From Paenibacillus cremeus (GTDB lineage: Bacteria > Bacillota > Bacilli > Paenibacillales > NBRC-103111), in assembly GCF_007786445.1 (NCBI RefSeq), contig NZ_VNJI01000056.1, positions 1 to 48,998 of the forward strand: DNA of 48,998 nucleotides, in the 5' to 3' direction. The position numbers were made by a program, and so were the translations under genes. Below are positions 14,891 to 22,631 of this stretch, piece by piece (position 1 is the first letter of the stretch; the number at the start of each line of letters is the position of its first letter). Under the pieces are notes generated by a model. The model was not told the origin of the DNA, made no database searches, and worked only from the letters and a program-made list of their open reading frames with translations.

Positions 14891-15973
14891 ATGAAAAAAT
14901 CACTAACGATCATAACAGCAGCAGCCTTGCTGATCAGCATACCCAGCCTAACGAAGGCGGCCGATTCGATCCCGGTTTTCATCAATGGAGCGCCGGTATC
15001 GTTTGAGGTTCAGCCGATGATTGAGAATGGCTCTACGTTGGTCCCTTTTCGCCCGGTATTTGAGGCTTTGGGATTGAGCGTCACTTGGAATAAAGATACC
15101 CAAACGGTGAAGGGAACTCGGGGCACAGCGGCCGTGGAGCTTCAGATTGGCAGCAAGTCTGTAAAAGTGAATGAGAAAACAGAAGAGCTGTCGGTGGCAC
15201 CTAAGATTGTCAATGGCAACACCCTCGTTCCTTTGCGATTTATTGGGGAAGTGACCGGCAAGAAGGTCGTGTGGGACGAGACGTATCATACGGTCCTTCT
15301 TCGTGATAGCCTCACAGCCTATTTCATGAATATGATCAACAATAATAGCAAGCTGACCTACACCGGGGAGATGAAGGACGGGAAGCGAAGCGGGTACGGG
15401 AAATTATTTTCCGATGGCAAGCTCGTGTTCGAAGGGGAATTTAAAGATAGCAAGATGGAAGGCCAAGGTATCCTGTACTGGCAGGGCGGGCAAAAATATT
15501 ATGAAGGACAATGGTCTAACGGGTTCATGAACGGCTTAGGGAAGCTGTATACGGAGCGAGGGACGCTCTGGTATGACCAGATTACGATGGTGAGCAATAA
15601 AATTCAGGGTACAGGTACGCTGTATTATTTGAACGGGGACTATTATAAGGGAGATCTGGTGGATGGCAATGCCACGGGACAGGGCCAATATGTTACCGAA
15701 AAAGGTACCCTAGTCTACGAAGGCCAATTCAAAAATGGGGTGTACGAGGGGCTGGGCAAAACCTTTTATGCCAATGGCGGTGTACGGCTTGAAGGAGACT
15801 TCCACAATAATAGGCTTGATGGTCAGGGGAAGTTCTATAATACCACAGGCTCTGTTATCTATGAAGGCTCGTATAAGGGTGGGGTTAGAGATGGCGAGGG
15901 GACACTCTATAATTTGAACGGAACGATTTATTTCAAAGGCATGTTCAAGGATGGCAAGTCCGTTCCTGAGTAA
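14891..15973 (+). CDS. Secreted protein: copper-amine-oxidase N-domain plus MORN repeats
   Basis: 360 residues with a signal peptide (1-23, ending TKA), a copper-amine-oxidase-like N-terminal domain (about 25-140, with TLVPFRPVFEALGL and the second TLVPLRFIGEVTG) and about nine MORN-type repeats from 148 to the end (pattern YEGxxxxGxxxGxGxxY). The first domain is a non-catalytic surface module common in Paenibacillus. MORN repeats usually bind membranes or scaffold other proteins, and are usually cytoplasmic, so a secreted version is unusual. The ribosome site is GGGGAG. No neighbour gives a role. Confidence 0.85.
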   Translation: MKKSLTIITAAALLISIPSLTKAADSIPVFINGAPVSFEVQPMIENGSTLVPFRPVFEALGLSVTWNKDTQTVKGTRGTAAVELQIGSKSVKVNEKTEELSVAPKIVNGNTLVPLRFIGEVTGKKVVWDETYHTVLLRDSLTAYFMNMINNNSKLTYTGEMKDGKRSGYGKLFSDGKLVFEGEFKDSKMEGQGILYWQGGQKYYEGQWSNGFMNGLGKLYTERGTLWYDQITMVSNKIQGTGTLYYLNGDYYKGDLVDGNATGQGQYVTEKGTLVYEGQFKNGVYEGLGKTFYANGGVRLEGDFHNNRLDGQGKFYNTTGSVIYEGSYKGGVRDGEGTLYNLNGTIYFKGMFKDGKSVPE

Positions 15974-15980
15974 ACAACAC

Positions 15981-16025
15981 TAAAGCTGCTCCAGTCTTCA
16001 TTGAAGAGGGGGCAGCCTTTTATTA
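15981..16025 (+). terminator. Terminator after the MORN gene
   Basis: GCTGCTCC...TCTTC-ATT-GAAGA...GGGGCAGC stem followed by CTTTTATT, a few bases after the stop codon. It also faces the convergent gene at 16042. Confidence 0.75.
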
Positions 16026-16041
16026 TATACCCAATAAGCAT

Positions 16042-16593
16042 TCAATATCGCTCCCAAGGCGCGGTGGCCCAGGGGTTGACGGCGGGGTGAGAGCCTTTTT
16101 TCAATCGGTTCAGGAGCCAGTGCATCAGGTCGTGCTTTTCCAAGAAGGGCTTCAGCTCGGACAGCTTACATTCATAGATGAACGTCTCATCCTCAGCGCT
16201 GAACGCCAGCAGCTGGGGATGTTCTTTTTTTCGGTCCGCCGCTGGAATGATGACGAATAAATCCCGGCAGTTGTAGGTTTTATCGGCTTGAGTGACTTGC
16301 AGCAGCGGCTCAAACGGGATGCGGACGATGATGCCGCTGTCGTAGCCAATTTTGACTTTGGTGGAAATATGCTTGGCTTTTCCCAGCCATTTGGCTGCTT
16401 CTTGGCGAATATCTGGAGCGTTCGGGAAAGCGCCGACAACGCGCTCTTGATTGACGTCATAAATGAGCACCGGCTTCTCGGCCGCGGGCTCTTCTTGGGC
16501 GGCAGCTGTAGCAGCTGCGAGTCCAGGCCAGAGTGAGAAAGCAAGCAACAGTGCGATCAGGGTCAGTAGGGGGGGCGGCAGCGTTTTTTTCAA
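16042..16593 (-). CDS. Predicted secreted protein of unknown function
   Basis: 183 residues starting at TTG (16593) with a classic signal peptide: two Lys, a long hydrophobic core and LAAATAAA at the cleavage region. The mature part is hydrophilic and holds two cysteines (YNCRDLF and YECKLSEL) that could form a disulfide. I do not recognise the family. TTG is preferred because AAAGGA lies ten bases upstream. The ATG at 16653 would add 20 residues before the signal peptide and has no ribosome site. It is convergent with the MORN gene and divergent from the lia operon. Confidence 0.65.
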   Translation of the reverse strand: MKKTLPPPLLTLIALLLAFSLWPGLAAATAAAQEEPAAEKPVLIYDVNQERVVGAFPNAPDIRQEAAKWLGKAKHISTKVKIGYDSGIIVRIPFEPLLQVTQADKTYNCRDLFVIIPAADRKKEHPQLLAFSAEDETFIYECKLSELKPFLEKHDLMHWLLNRLKKGSHPAVNPWATAPWERY

Positions 16594-16738
16594 GGCAATC
16601 CATCCTTTGCACGCGTAGGTTGCCTTTAGTATGGCCTTCTTTCTACGCATCATGCGCGGGAGGTCGGAGCGGGGTCTTGTCTATAGGCTTGGAGGGCACT
16701 GGACTTAGGTCTAGGAGCAAAAACCGACGCAGGTCCGT

Positions 16739-16766
16739 TTTGGGAAACCGCGGTTCCACCTAGAAT
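16739..16766 (+). promoter_or_regulatory. Candidate lia operon promoter with internal dyad
   Basis: -10 TAGAAT (16761-16766) with a weak -35 TTTGGG (16739-16744), spacer 16. The spacer holds the dyad ACCGCGGT. Upstream, GACTTAGGTC is a second short inverted repeat. A weak -35 fits a promoter that needs an activator such as LiaR, but I cannot confirm the binding site. Confidence 0.35.
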
Positions 16767-16812
16767 AAGAACATAAGCAAACGACAAACAACGAAAGGCG
16801 GTGACTACATAA

Positions 16813-17133
16813 ATGAAAATGAACCGACACACAGGATTTGCACTTCTGTTAATCTTCTTTGGCGGCTTGATTCTTCTGAACAAGCTGGGCTTGCAGCATG
16901 GACACTTCTTCGGAAGCCTGTTCGGCCATCTGATCGGGATCCTATTCTCGGCCGCATTAATTGGTCTTGGAGCTTTGGGCTTAAAAAACGGGAAGCGGGT
17001 GATCGGCCTGATTTTGGTCGTCATCGGGGGCTGCTCCTTGCTGGGCCAGCTGTCCGGGTTGATCGCCATTGCGGTGGCTATCGGGTTGATCCTCTACGGC
17101 GTTTCGATGTTCCGCAACCGATCCGTACACTAA
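16813..17133 (+). CDS. LiaI-like small membrane protein
   Basis: 106 residues with about four hydrophobic segments and the LiaI/LiaF-type N-terminal pattern (GFALLLIFFGGLILLNKLGL, then a second pair of helices). In B. subtilis LiaI is the membrane partner of the PspA homologue LiaH, and the liaIH promoter is activated by LiaR when cell-wall antibiotics act. Here it is the first gene of a block that also contains two PspA proteins, PspC and LiaFSR, so the same job is likely. The AAAGGCGGTG ribosome site fits the ATG at 16813. Confidence 0.8.
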   Translation: MKMNRHTGFALLLIFFGGLILLNKLGLQHGHFFGSLFGHLIGILFSAALIGLGALGLKNGKRVIGLILVVIGGCSLLGQLSGLIAIAVAIGLILYGVSMFRNRSVH

Positions 17134-17173
17134 TTCTTAGAAAAAAACACTAGCAAAGGTGGTTGAACTACGC

Positions 17174-17851
17174 ATGAGTCTAGGCAAACGAATCCGTGAC
17201 ATTACGGTCGCAACGTTCAATGAGATGCTTGAAAATTCAGAAGATCCGGTCCGCCTGATCGATAAATACTTGGCTTCGCAATTGGAGCAAATTCGCGAGT
17301 CCGAGCGGCTGCTGCAGCAATGCTTAACCCATGCCGCTTCGCTTCGCCAGCAGTACAGCGCGGCGGAGCAGCTGCGGGATCGCCGTGAGCAGCAAGCGCT
17401 GCTGGCGATGAAGGCCGGCGAAGAGGACATCGCACGTATCGCCCTGCAGGAGAAGCTGCAGCAGGAAGAAAAAGCGGAGCAGTACAAGACGCTGTACAAC
17501 CAAAGTAAGCTCGGCATTGTGGAGCTGGAGGAGCAGCTGCAGCAGATGAAGGCGGATTTTGACGAAATCGCCTCGAAGCGCAGCTACTATATCGCAAGAT
17601 TGGAGTCCGTAAGACTGCAGCAGCGCATGAACGAGCGTCTTCGTAACGTAGGAGGACCTTCGACGAGAGCGTTTGATCGTCTGGAGGAGCGCATCTCCGA
17701 TATGGAGCTCACCTCCCGTACACTGCGGGAAGTGCGAGGCCAGGTGCGTGACGCTTGGTCGGCTGTAGGCAGCGCGGCAAGCAGTGCCTTGGAGAAAGAG
17801 CTCGCCAAGCTTCGCACGAAATTGGAACAGGAGGGCTGGAATCGATCATGA
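17174..17851 (+). CDS. PspA/IM30 family protein, copy 1 (LiaH-like)
   Basis: 225-residue, almost fully alpha-helical coiled-coil protein of the PspA/IM30/LiaH family (ESCRT-III fold), which coats damaged membranes from the cytoplasmic side. The N-terminal helix MSLGKRIRDITVATFNEML is amphipathic, as needed for membrane contact. It lacks the usual VARQIA/KKLE core seen in the second copy, so it has diverged. The ATG at 17174 follows AAAGGTGG by about ten bases; the GTG at 17159 would add five residues. It ends overlapping the pspC start by four bases (ATGA), a sign of coupled translation. Confidence 0.88.
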   Translation: MSLGKRIRDITVATFNEMLENSEDPVRLIDKYLASQLEQIRESERLLQQCLTHAASLRQQYSAAEQLRDRREQQALLAMKAGEEDIARIALQEKLQQEEKAEQYKTLYNQSKLGIVELEEQLQQMKADFDEIASKRSYYIARLESVRLQQRMNERLRNVGGPSTRAFDRLEERISDMELTSRTLREVRGQVRDAWSAVGSAASSALEKELAKLRTKLEQEGWNRS

Positions 17852-18393
17852 CGAACATCTATCGTTCCCGTACTAATCGCAGAATAACCGGCTTATTCGG
17901 AGGCTTGGCCGAAGCATTCGGCATCGAGGCGACGTGGCTACGGCTCATCGCAGTCGTAACGGTTTTTTTCTCCGGAGGCATTCTCATCCCTTTGTATTTC
18001 ATCGCTACGCTGGTGATCCCAAGCGAGCCTTGGCATGGCGGACCGCAGGGTCCGGGCTATGGCTTCGGGGGGGCTGGCGGCTGCGGCAGAGGCCGCAGCT
18101 TTGGACCGCAGTTCGGTCAACAGTATGGCAGCTGGAAGGATTGGAAGCGCGCCGAGCGTCACTATCGCAAAGCTCAAAAGTATGGCTGGACGCCGCCGCA
18201 TCATGAGCATGCGGAATATGAGGCCGAGTACGCGCACCACCACCAGGCTGGGGCCCGTGAAGAAAATAGTAGTCACTTGGATGACCTGATGAAGGATATC
18301 GAGAAAAAGGCGATGTGGAAAGAAATCGAAGAGCTGCGCGCCAAAGTGAAGCACTATGAACAACAACAACAATCCACTAAAGGAGAGGTATAA
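17848..18393 (+). CDS. pspC: PspC-domain membrane protein with coiled-coil tail
   Basis: 181 residues. Residues 1-63 are a PspC domain: TNRRITGLFGGLAEAFGIE, then a membrane segment ending LVIPSEP. A Gly-rich stretch follows, then a His/Glu-rich segment (PPHHEHAEYEAEYAHHH) and a C-terminal coiled coil (about 145-178) that could contact the PspA proteins. PspC in other bacteria senses membrane stress and binds PspA. ATG at 17848 with GGAGGG before it. An in-frame extension to 17755 is rejected because it lies inside pspA copy 1. It sits between two PspA genes. Confidence 0.9.
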   Translation: MTNIYRSRTNRRITGLFGGLAEAFGIEATWLRLIAVVTVFFSGGILIPLYFIATLVIPSEPWHGGPQGPGYGFGGAGGCGRGRSFGPQFGQQYGSWKDWKRAERHYRKAQKYGWTPPHHEHAEYEAEYAHHHQAGAREENSSHLDDLMKDIEKKAMWKEIEELRAKVKHYEQQQQSTKGEV

Positions 18394-18395
18394 TC

Positions 18396-19088
18396 ATGGG
18401 AGTATTTTCAAGAATCAAGGATATGACGAAGGCATCGATGCACGAGCTGTTGGATAAGGTAGAAGATCCGATCATTATGCTGAATCAGTACCTTCGCGAC
18501 ATGGAGCAGGAAATCGCTCAAGCGGAAGTGACGGTTGCCCGTCAAATCGCCGGCGAGCGCAAGCTGAAGGAGCGCCTGGAAGAGGCGGTTCGTCTGACCG
18601 CACAGTTTGAAGGCCAAGCAAAAGAAGCGCTTAAAGGCGGCGCAGAGCAAGCAGCACGTCAAGCGCTCGAGCAAAAGCTGTACTATGAAGGCAAAATCAC
18701 CGAGTATGCGGAAATGCACGAGCAGGCGAAAGCGCAAGCGACTGAGCTGGTACAGCAGCTGCATGAGATGAAGGATGCGTTCTATCAAATGCGCAACAAG
18801 CGCAGCGAGCTGGTTTCCCGCGCTCAAATGGCCAAAGCGAAGAAGCAAATGGCTGAAGTTACGGCAAACAACGTGATCGAGGGCGGCAATGCCGCGAAGG
18901 GCTTCCGCCGTATGGAAGAGAAGATCATGACCATGGAAGTCGAGGCGGAAATCGCACGCACTCCTTATGTTAGCTCCGCTTATACAGGCACAACGTACGG
19001 CACGCCAGCTGTGGATCCAGTGAAGCAGCAGCGCATTGAGGATCAGCTTCAGCTGATGAAAGAGAAGCTTGCCGGCGAGCAAGGTTAA
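18396..19088 (+). CDS. pspA: PspA/IM30 family protein, copy 2
   Basis: 230-residue canonical PspA: N-terminal amphipathic helix MGVFSRIKDMTKASMHELL, EDPIIMLNQYLRDMEQEI, a long coiled coil with VARQIAGERKLKERL, and a C-terminal region with GFRRMEEKIMTMEVEAE. The family forms rods and rings that stabilise membranes under stress. It begins three bases after pspC with an AAAGGAGAGG site. It is closer to standard PspA than copy 1, so the two probably arose by an old duplication or separate recruitment. Confidence 0.93.
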   Translation: MGVFSRIKDMTKASMHELLDKVEDPIIMLNQYLRDMEQEIAQAEVTVARQIAGERKLKERLEEAVRLTAQFEGQAKEALKGGAEQAARQALEQKLYYEGKITEYAEMHEQAKAQATELVQQLHEMKDAFYQMRNKRSELVSRAQMAKAKKQMAEVTANNVIEGGNAAKGFRRMEEKIMTMEVEAEIARTPYVSSAYTGTTYGTPAVDPVKQQRIEDQLQLMKEKLAGEQG

Positions 19089-19143
19089 TCAAGAAGCTCT
19101 TGGAGCGCATGCTTCAGATATGTTATGCTATGTAAGGCAAATT

Positions 19144-19178
19144 GCCATAAAAGGCCTACCCGCCCGCTATGGCTTTTT
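19144..19178 (+). terminator. Weak terminator between pspA copy 2 and liaF
   Basis: GCCATA (19144-19149) pairs with TATGGC (19168-19173), with five T after. The stem is short and the loop is long, so it may only partly stop transcription, lowering the regulatory genes relative to the structural ones. The 181-base gap also contains a weak TTGGAG/TATGCT promoter-like pair. Confidence 0.4.
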
Positions 19179-19269
19179 GCATAACTACAACCATGCGGCA
19201 GACCGATGGATGGACTTCCTTCGTTCTGCCGCCAGAAGCTATCAGACTACCAGAAAGGGGGCATTACGG

Positions 19270-19920
19270 ATGCATCGCAAACGGAACCGGAATATCGCGC
19301 TTGTGCTGATTGGCGCCGGTTTGTTTTTGCTTATGGACCATCACATGGGATTTTTCACCGTGGTTGCCCTCTTTCTGCTTTTATTCGGCGTGCATAAGAT
19401 TCGAACGGGCTCGGAGCGCAAAGGCTACATTATGATGATCATCGGGCTGCTCATGATCATTAGCGGCAATCTTCCGCTGGTTATTGCGGTCATTCTGATC
19501 TCGCTCGGCTTTTTCTATAATAAAACGCGCAAAATGCATCGGGTTTACAAGCACCTGCGAAAGCAGAGTCTTATCGAGAGTATACGCTGGGGCAAGGAGC
19601 CTTGGATTCTGCGGAATATGTCCATTTGGAACGTGCTCGGCGAGCTGCAGATGGATTTAACCTACGCCATTCCGGAGCAAAAGGAAACGACGATCGTGCT
19701 GCAGGGCATCATCGCGGATGTCGATCTGATCGTGCCGGAGGATGTGGGCTTGTCCGTGACCGCCTCCGTGCTGTTCGGGCAAATGAGCATCGGGTTCGAT
19801 AAAGAGGCCGGGGTGCTCAACCGGATGGTATGGCAATCGCCCAACTACTGGACGGCGGACCGCCAAGTGAAGCTGGAAATCTCGTATGTCGTTGCGGATA
19901 TTGATATTAAAATCGTATGA
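19270..19920 (+). CDS. liaF: LiaF-like membrane inhibitor
   Basis: 216 residues. Four membrane helices at the N-terminus (about 8-85) are followed by a cytoplasmic beta-rich domain of the LiaF/DUF2154 type (from about 110, with GELQMDLTYAIPEQKETTIVL and FGQMSIGF). LiaF inhibits the LiaS kinase without stress in Bacillus. The ATG at 19270 is chosen for the GGGGG ribosome site; the frame remains open upstream to 19069, but that part overlaps pspA copy 2. The stop codon overlaps an ATG of liaS. Confidence 0.9.
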   Translation: MHRKRNRNIALVLIGAGLFLLMDHHMGFFTVVALFLLLFGVHKIRTGSERKGYIMMIIGLLMIISGNLPLVIAVILISLGFFYNKTRKMHRVYKHLRKQSLIESIRWGKEPWILRNMSIWNVLGELQMDLTYAIPEQKETTIVLQGIIADVDLIVPEDVGLSVTASVLFGQMSIGFDKEAGVLNRMVWQSPNYWTADRQVKLEISYVVADIDIKIV

Positions 19921-19937
19921 CGGCGGAGGACTGTGGT

Positions 19938-21014
19938 ATGGACGGGCATGACAATCGTCTGACCAATATGATATGGCGAAGCATGGGTGAGTCCATTGGG
20001 CTCAGCCTTGTTTTGTTTGGCGTTGTGATCTATGTCCTGGAGACCAACGGCTACATCAGACCGTTCGATACGTGGCAGGCCGGCGTCCGCCTAAGCTTAA
20101 CGCTGATCATGGTGGTGGTCGGCATTGGCGCTGCCTACGGACTTTGGTACAGCAGCCGGATGAAGCGCAGGCTGGAGGAAATCCGGGAAGTGATGCTGTC
20201 CCTGGAAAAAGGAAACCTCAGCCGCTCCGTGCCTCCGCTGGGGGAAGACGAAATCGGACGATTGGGCGAGCAGCTCAACGTCATCACGAAAAAATGGGAG
20301 GAGCAGGTGTCTTCGCTGCAGCGCCTCTCCAATAACAATGCGCAGCTGGCGCAGAAGGCGAAATATTCCGCGATCGTCGAAGAGCGGCAGCGACTCGCCC
20401 GGGAGCTGCATGACGCGGTGAGCCAGCAGCTGTTCGCGATCTCGATGACGGCGACGGCGGTGGGCCGGACGCTGGATAAGGATTTTGACAAGGCGCAGCG
20501 GCAGATTCATTTGATTGAGGAAATGGCCTCCGTCGCCCAATCGGAGATGCGCGCGCTGCTGCTGCACCTGCGGCCAGTGCATCTGGAGGGCAAGCGGCTC
20601 TCCGAAGGCTTGGAGGAGCTGACGCAGGAGCTGGCCGCCAAGGTGCCGATGGAGATTGATCTGGAGCTGACGGAGGACATCAAGCTGCCGAAGGGCATTG
20701 AAGACCACTTGTTTCGCATTACGCAGGAGGCGATGTCCAATGCGCTTCGGCATTCGAAGGCGACGAAGCTGGAGGTGCGGCTCACGAAGCCGTCGGCGGA
20801 CGCGGTTCGCCTCCTGATTCGCGACAACGGCGTGGGGTTCAACATGGATGAGAAGAAGCAGGCGTCGTACGGCATTATGACCATGAAGGAGCGGGTGATC
20901 GAGATCGGCGGCTCGCTCAATCTGATTACGGCGCCGGGCAAAGGAACGCGGATTGATATTCGGATTCCGATCGTAGCGGAAGGAGGGTCTAGGTATGGAA
21001 GAGACGACGATTAA
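19938..21014 (+). CDS. liaS: LiaS-type sensor histidine kinase
   Basis: 358 residues of the NarX/LiaS class: two membrane helices near 14-34 and 45-70, a HAMP domain (about 75-125), a HisKA_3 dimerisation domain with phosphorylated His in RELHDAVSQQL, and an HATPase domain with EAMSNALRHSKA and RDNGVGF. As in LiaS the extracytoplasmic loop is very short, which marks intramembrane sensing. The ATG at 19938 has GGAGG eight bases upstream; the ATG at 19917, overlapping the liaF stop, has none. It overlaps liaR by 20 bases. Confidence 0.92.
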   Translation: MDGHDNRLTNMIWRSMGESIGLSLVLFGVVIYVLETNGYIRPFDTWQAGVRLSLTLIMVVVGIGAAYGLWYSSRMKRRLEEIREVMLSLEKGNLSRSVPPLGEDEIGRLGEQLNVITKKWEEQVSSLQRLSNNNAQLAQKAKYSAIVEERQRLARELHDAVSQQLFAISMTATAVGRTLDKDFDKAQRQIHLIEEMASVAQSEMRALLLHLRPVHLEGKRLSEGLEELTQELAAKVPMEIDLELTEDIKLPKGIEDHLFRITQEAMSNALRHSKATKLEVRLTKPSADAVRLLIRDNGVGFNMDEKKQASYGIMTMKERVIEIGGSLNLITAPGKGTRIDIRIPIVAEGGSRYGRDDD

Positions 21015-21642
21015 GGTACTGCTGGTGGATGATCATGAAATGGTGCGGATCGGTCTGGCCGCGGTGCTCAGCACGGAAGACGATATTGAGGTGGTAGGCG
21101 AGGCAAGCAGCGGACAGGAAGGGATACGCCTCGCGCTGGAATACAAGCCGGATGTCGTGCTGATGGACCTGGTGATGGAAGGGATGGATGGCATTGAAAC
21201 GACTCGGCGGCTGCTCGCGCAGCATCCGAATTGTAAGGTAATTGTGCTGACCAGCTTTATCGATGACGAGAAAATTTATCCCGTCATTGAAGCGGGCGCA
21301 TTCAGTTATTTGCTCAAAACCTCACGCGCGGCGGAGATTGCGCAGGCCATTCGCTCGGCCATGAAGGGGCAGTCGGTGTTAGAATCGCAGGTGGCCTCCA
21401 AGCTGATGAACCGGTTCCGCCAGCCGAAGCAGATTGCCCAGCCCCATGAGGAGCTGACCGAACGAGAGATGGAGGTGCTGCGGCTGATCGCTGCAGGCAA
21501 GTCCAATCAGGACGTAGCCGACGAGCTGTTCATCGGCGTGAAGACGGTCAAGTTCCATGTCACGAACATTCTGGCTAAGCTCGGGGTAGAGGACCGCACG
21601 CAGGCGGCGATTTATGCCTTCAAGCATGGGCTTGCCGAGTGA
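20995..21642 (+). CDS. liaR: LiaR-type response regulator (NarL/LuxR family)
   Basis: 215 residues: receiver domain with acidic pair D12/D13, phosphorylated D58 in VLMDLVMEG and K108, then a LuxR-type HTH (about 150-210) with LTEREMEVLRLIAAGKSNQD. LiaR activates the liaIH promoter. It is the last gene of the operon, and the strong GGAAGGAGG site lies inside the liaS end. The full set of liaF-liaS-liaR in order identifies the system. Confidence 0.93.
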   Translation: MEETTIKVLLVDDHEMVRIGLAAVLSTEDDIEVVGEASSGQEGIRLALEYKPDVVLMDLVMEGMDGIETTRRLLAQHPNCKVIVLTSFIDDEKIYPVIEAGAFSYLLKTSRAAEIAQAIRSAMKGQSVLESQVASKLMNRFRQPKQIAQPHEELTEREMEVLRLIAAGKSNQDVADELFIGVKTVKFHVTNILAKLGVEDRTQAAIYAFKHGLAE

Positions 21643-21665
21643 GCCCTAGTCTGAGTGACCAGCGG

Positions 21666-22376
21666 TTAAAAATATTCGTTCAATAAATACCCCTTGATCG
21701 GCATCGGCCAGTAGGAGCGATAGGCCGGATTGCCCGGGCCATAGTTATAGCCGTACTTGCCAGCGGCGGAATAGTTGGTCATGGTCCGGAAGCTGGTGGA
21801 ACGACGATTCAGCAGCGTATCCGCTGGCATCGACTGCAGCTGTCCGACAGACCGTTTCAGCGCTGCTGCAAAGCCGTCCTCGCCGGTCAAGCTCTCTTGG
21901 ACATCCTCGAAGTGCTCGTTTAATACGTTGTTCAGCTCCGCCTCGTCCAGCGCAAGCTCTCCGTTTTCCTTGACATGAATCCCGAGCTTTTCCAGCTTCT
22001 CCATCGGCAGCTCGCTTTGAATTCGGCTGAAAATGGAGGGATTCAGCCACCCTTCGGCTTGATCCAGCGATGTCCCGAAGGCGTTCAGGTTGTCGACCAG
22101 CTGCTCAATCTGTTTGCGTGCGGTTTCCGGGTTCGAGGCCGACTGCAGCTGGTCGGTCGTTTGCTGCGCCATTTTGGCCGTAAACAAAATGTTGGCCATC
22201 CCTTGGGCCGTTCGCAGCGACAAGCGCTCAAAGCCATACGGAAGCTTGGCCAGGGAACCGCTTTCGCGGGACGGGTAGGGTGAGCTCCCTAAAGGCTTCT
22301 TCGGCCTGCCGTCCATGGCAAACCACAGCGCATTCGCGCGATAGGAACGAGTAATCCGCTCAGTTGGAGCGAGCAT
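21666..22376 (-). CDS. Protein with FliD-like C-terminal pattern, function unknown
   Basis: 236 residues, helical in the middle. LGIHVKENGELALDEAELNN followed by VLNEHFEDVQESLTGEDGFA resembles the C-terminal segment of the flagellar cap protein FliD (pattern LGI..DGKL.LDEAKL...DVQ.LF..). No other FliD region or flagellar gene is present, and the N-terminus and tail (YGYNYGPGNPAYRSYWP) are unlike it. The ATG at 22376 follows GAGGTG; a GTG three codons earlier is too close to it. It is convergent with liaR and divergent from the small membrane gene. The FliD link is a weak inference. Confidence 0.65.
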   Translation of the reverse strand: MLAPTERITRSYRANALWFAMDGRPKKPLGSSPYPSRESGSLAKLPYGFERLSLRTAQGMANILFTAKMAQQTTDQLQSASNPETARKQIEQLVDNLNAFGTSLDQAEGWLNPSIFSRIQSELPMEKLEKLGIHVKENGELALDEAELNNVLNEHFEDVQESLTGEDGFAAALKRSVGQLQSMPADTLLNRRSTSFRTMTNYSAAGKYGYNYGPGNPAYRSYWPMPIKGYLLNEYF

Positions 22377-22402
22377 GCAGTTCACCTCGCAATTGGTTGA
22401 TC

Positions 22403-22431
22403 TTGACAGGTATTATACTGTGCAGTATGAT
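22403..22431 (+). promoter_or_regulatory. Strong sigma-A promoter with operator dyad in its spacer
   Basis: -35 TTGACA (22403-22408), 17-base spacer and -10 TATGAT (22426-22431). The dyad ATACTG-TG-CAGTAT (22415-22428) fills the spacer and overlaps the -10 box, exactly where a repressor would block polymerase. It drives the 29-residue membrane peptide at 22468. Confidence 0.65.
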
Positions 22432-22467
22432 ATTTTATCAACCTTATTTTTAAGGAGTTTTAAAAAA

Positions 22468-22557
22468 ATGAATTGGGTTCAATGGATCGTTATTGTTGTG
22501 ATTGCTGTCGCGTGCGTCTTTTTCATGGCGTTCGTCGGTAAAAAATATTTAAAGTAA
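22468..22557 (+). CDS. Small membrane peptide, 29 aa
   Basis: MNWVQWIVIVVIAVACVFFM then AFVGKKYLK: a single membrane helix flanked by Trp residues at one end and a basic tail at the other. AAGGAG lies ten bases before the ATG, and a strong promoter with an operator-like dyad sits 37 bases upstream, so it is a real gene in spite of its size. I do not recognise a family; small regulators of membrane complexes look like this. Confidence 0.65.
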   Translation: MNWVQWIVIVVIAVACVFFMAFVGKKYLK

Positions 22558-22631
22558 AGGCCTAAACCATCCCGACTCTCGTTTCATACGATATGGTACG
22601 CGTTGAAATGGTGGGAAAGGATGTCCTGAAT

